From the NCBI RefSeq assembly GCF_036565765.1, contig NZ_DATCXP010000242.1: a stretch of 6,053 nt of DNA; one strand, written 5' to 3'. This DNA is from Terrimesophilobacter sp036565765 (GTDB lineage: Bacteria > Actinomycetota > Actinomycetes > Actinomycetales > Microbacteriaceae). A program made the translations under genes and the position numbers. The notes beneath the pieces are model-generated. The model was given only the letters and a program-made list of their open reading frames with translations. It did no database searches and had not been told where the DNA came from. Shown here piece after piece: positions 4,097-6,053 of this stretch. How positions within the stretch are numbered: position 1 is the stretch's first letter; each line of letters opens with the position of its first letter.

Positions 4097-6052
4097 CTAC
4101 CGGACCTTTTCCTTCAGTTCGATCGTCTCGATCTCGTCACCGATCTGGATGTCGTTGAACTTGCCGAGACCGATACCGGCCTCGAAGTCCGTCTTGACCT
4201 CCGTGACGTCGTCCTTGAACCGGCGCAGCGACTCGATCGCGAGATTGTCCCCCACGACGACGCCGTCCCGGATGACCCGGGCCTTCGCGTTGCGCGTGAT
4301 GGTTCCCGACCGCACGATGACACCGGCGACGTTTCCGAACTTCGAGGAGCTGAACACCTCGCGGATCTCGGCGACGCCGGACTGGATCTCCTCGTACTCC
4401 GGCTTGAGCATGCCCTTCAGAGCATTCTCGACATCCTCGAGCGCGGAGTAGATGACCGAGTAGAAGCGCACGTCGACGCCCTCGCGAGCGGCGCGCTCGC
4501 GTGCCTTCGGGTCGGGGCGCACGTTGAACCCGATGATGATGGCGTTGTCGACGGTCGCGAGGTTGACGTCGCTCTCCGTGACCCCGCCGACACCGCGGTG
4601 GATGATGCGCAGCTGAACGCTCTCGTCGACCTCGATCTTGAGCAGCGACTCCTCGAGAGCCTCGACGGCACCGGAAACGTCACCCTTGATGATGAGGTTG
4701 AGCGATTCGACCTTGCCGTCCTCGAGCGCCTTCGTGAAGTCCTCGAGGCTGATGCGCTTGCGGCTGCGGGCCAGAAGGGCGTTGCGCTCGACGGCTTCGC
4801 GCTTCTCGGCGATCTGCCGTGCGGTGCGGTCGTCGTCCGTGACGAGGAACGTGTCGCCTGCACGGGGAACGGAGGTCAGTCCGAGCACCGCGACCGGGCG
4901 GGCCGGCGTCGCGAATTCGACCGCCTCCCCGTTCTCGTCGAACATCGCGCGGACGCGGCCGTAGGCCGTTCCTGCGACGATCGGGTCGCCGACCTCGAGC
5001 GTTCCTGACTGGATGAGCACGGTCGCAACGGCACCGCGCCCCTTGTCGAGCTTCGCCTCGATCGCGACGCCGCGCGCGTCCTTGTTCGGGTTCGCACGCA
5101 GGTCGAGCCCGGCATCCGCGGTCAGCAGCACAGCATCGAGCAGCTCGGTGATACCGATGTTGTTGAGCGCCGAGACGTCGACGAACATCGTGTCGCCGCC
5201 GTACTCCTCCGCGACGAGCCCGAACTCGGTGAGCTGCTGGCGCACCTTCGCGGGATTCGCATCCGGCTTGTCGATCTTGTTGACCGCGACCACGATCGGC
5301 ACGTTCGCCGCCTGGGCGTGGTTGAGCGCCTCCACCGTCTGCGGCATGATGCCGTCGTCGGCCGCGACCACGAGAATCGCGATGTCCGTCACCTGGGCAC
5401 CACGGGCACGCATGGCCGTGAAGGCCTCGTGGCCCGGGGTGTCGATGAAGGTGATCGGGCGCAGGACGCCATCGTGCTCCTCGACGACCTGGTAGGCGCC
5501 GATGTGCTGGGTGATGCCGCCGGCCTCGCCCTCGCGGACGTTGGCCTTGCGGATCGCGTCGAGCAGACGGGTCTTTCCGTGGTCGACGTGGCCCATGACC
5601 GTGACGACCGGCGGACGGATCTCGAGGTCGGAATCGTCCTCGTCCTCGAGCTCCTGGTCCAGGTCGATGTCGAAGCCCTCGAGCAGCTCGCGGTCCTCGT
5701 CCTCCGGGGAGACGATCTGGATCTTGTAGCCGAGCTCGTCGCCGAGAACCTCGAAGGTCGCCTCGTCGAGCGACTCCGTCGCGGTCGCCATCTCACCGAG
5801 GTGGAACAGCACCGTCACCAGGTTTCCCGGGCTCGCGTCGATCTTGTCGGCGAAGTCCGTGATGGAGGCGCCACGGCGCATCCGGATGACCGTGTTGCCG
5901 TCGCCGCGCGGAACGCTCACGCCGCCGAGCGACGGGGCCTCCCTCAGTTCGAACTCTGCGCGCTTCGTGCGCTTCGACTTGCGGGCCTTCGCGCGGCCAC
6001 CGCCACGGCCGAACGCGCCGGCGGTTCCACCGCCGGGGCCACGGCCACGGCC
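4097..6052 (-). CDS. infB: translation initiation factor IF-2 (N terminus beyond the window)
   Basis: IF2 is the GTPase that places initiator fMet-tRNA on the 30S subunit and promotes 50S joining. The frame is open from the right edge, giving 651 visible codons. It begins with a Gly/Arg-rich stretch, then ARKSKRTKRAEFE and a segment containing PSLGGVSVPRGDGN, typical of actinobacterial IF2. The visible part also has an acidic linker, G1 GHVDHGKT (5570-5593), a switch region with GGITQHIGAYQ, G3 DTPGHEAF, G4 NKID and a G5-like SAL, followed by domains II, III and the C-terminal fMet-tRNA-binding part (GTITRNAKARVIRDG). An apparent start at GTG 5920 is internal, since the conserved frame continues upstream of it. 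The real start and any promoter are off-window. The stop lies 2 bp before rbfA, forming an infB-rbfA operon. Confidence 0.98.
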   Translation of the reverse strand, partial: GRGRGPGGGTAGAFGRGGGRAKARKSKRTKRAEFELREAPSLGGVSVPRGDGNTVIRMRRGASITDFADKIDASPGNLVTVLFHLGEMATATESLDEATFEVLGDELGYKIQIVSPEDEDRELLEGFDIDLDQELEDEDDSDLEIRPPVVTVMGHVDHGKTRLLDAIRKANVREGEAGGITQHIGAYQVVEEHDGVLRPITFIDTPGHEAFTAMRARGAQVTDIAILVVAADDGIMPQTVEALNHAQAANVPIVVAVNKIDKPDANPAKVRQQLTEFGLVAEEYGGDTMFVDVSALNNIGITELLDAVLLTADAGLDLRANPNKDARGVAIEAKLDKGRGAVATVLIQSGTLEVGDPIVAGTAYGRVRAMFDENGEAVEFATPARPVAVLGLTSVPRAGDTFLVTDDDRTARQIAEKREAVERNALLARSRKRISLEDFTKALEDGKVESLNLIIKGDVSGAVEALEESLLKIEVDESVQLRIIHRGVGGVTESDVNLATVDNAIIIGFNVRPDPKARERAAREGVDVRFYSVIYSALEDVENALKGMLKPEYEEIQSGVAEIREVFSSSKFGNVAGVIVRSGTITRNAKARVIRDGVVVGDNLAIESLRRFKDDVTEVKTDFEAGIGLGKFNDIQIGDEIETIELKEKVR

Positions 6053-6053
6053 A

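Noticed and set aside
5918..5920. GTG as the infB start
   Set aside because: The same frame continues to the right edge with the conserved KSKRTKRAEFE and SLGGV segments of actinobacterial IF2, so this GTG is an internal valine.

Overview
The window looks like chromosomal DNA of a high-GC actinobacterium, most likely of the Microbacteriaceae type. The grounds are the GC-rich third codon positions, the Gly/Arg-rich N-terminal region of IF2 leading into its conserved core, a short MutY with a winged-helix-like tail, and gene starts that look leaderless (a TANNNT -10 hexamer 6-7 nt before the start codon). The lineage is an inference from style; no marker gene here fixes it.

Layout, left to right. 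(1) 2-61 (+): the last 19 codons of an unidentified gene. (2) 75-710 (-): a uridine-kinase-like P-loop protein whose Walker A motif has lost its lysine. (3) 728-1594 (+): mutY, divergent from the kinase-like gene across 17 bp that contain two overlapping, opposed -10 hexamers. (4) 1589-1850: no convincing gene, but a REP-like element whose left edge supplies the mutY stop codon, followed by a 68-bp imperfect hairpin carrying competing GGAGGA sequences. (5) 1881-2363 (+): a small four-helix membrane protein of unknown function. (6) 2364-2616: a stray copy of the 3' end of rbfA, a 12-bp palindrome and the promoter of the next gene. (7) 2617-3483 (+): a GNAT-family acetyltransferase, probably with two GNAT folds. 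(8) 3484-3650: a second copy of the REP-like element and a short tandem repeat. (9) 3651-4094 (-) rbfA and 4097-6052 (-) infB, an operon with a 2-bp gap; infB runs off the right edge without its N terminus.

The infB-rbfA pair is core translation machinery (initiation factor 2 and 30S maturation) and mutY is core DNA repair. The stretch between them is accessory. The GNAT gene lies between two directly repeated copies of the rbfA 3' end about 1.25 kb apart. The intact rbfA owns one copy and the other is an isolated in-frame tail, and most core differences between them are synonymous. That is the arrangement left when a mobile segment integrates into the 3' end of a housekeeping gene, but no integrase is present, so this is a hypothesis.

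I see no CRISPR array, tRNA or rRNA, no complete insertion sequence, and no clearly new multi-gene system. The points most worth following are the rbfA-tail duplication, the paired REP-like elements, the hairpin at 1685-1752, the symmetric divergent promoter and the lysine-less P-loop protein.
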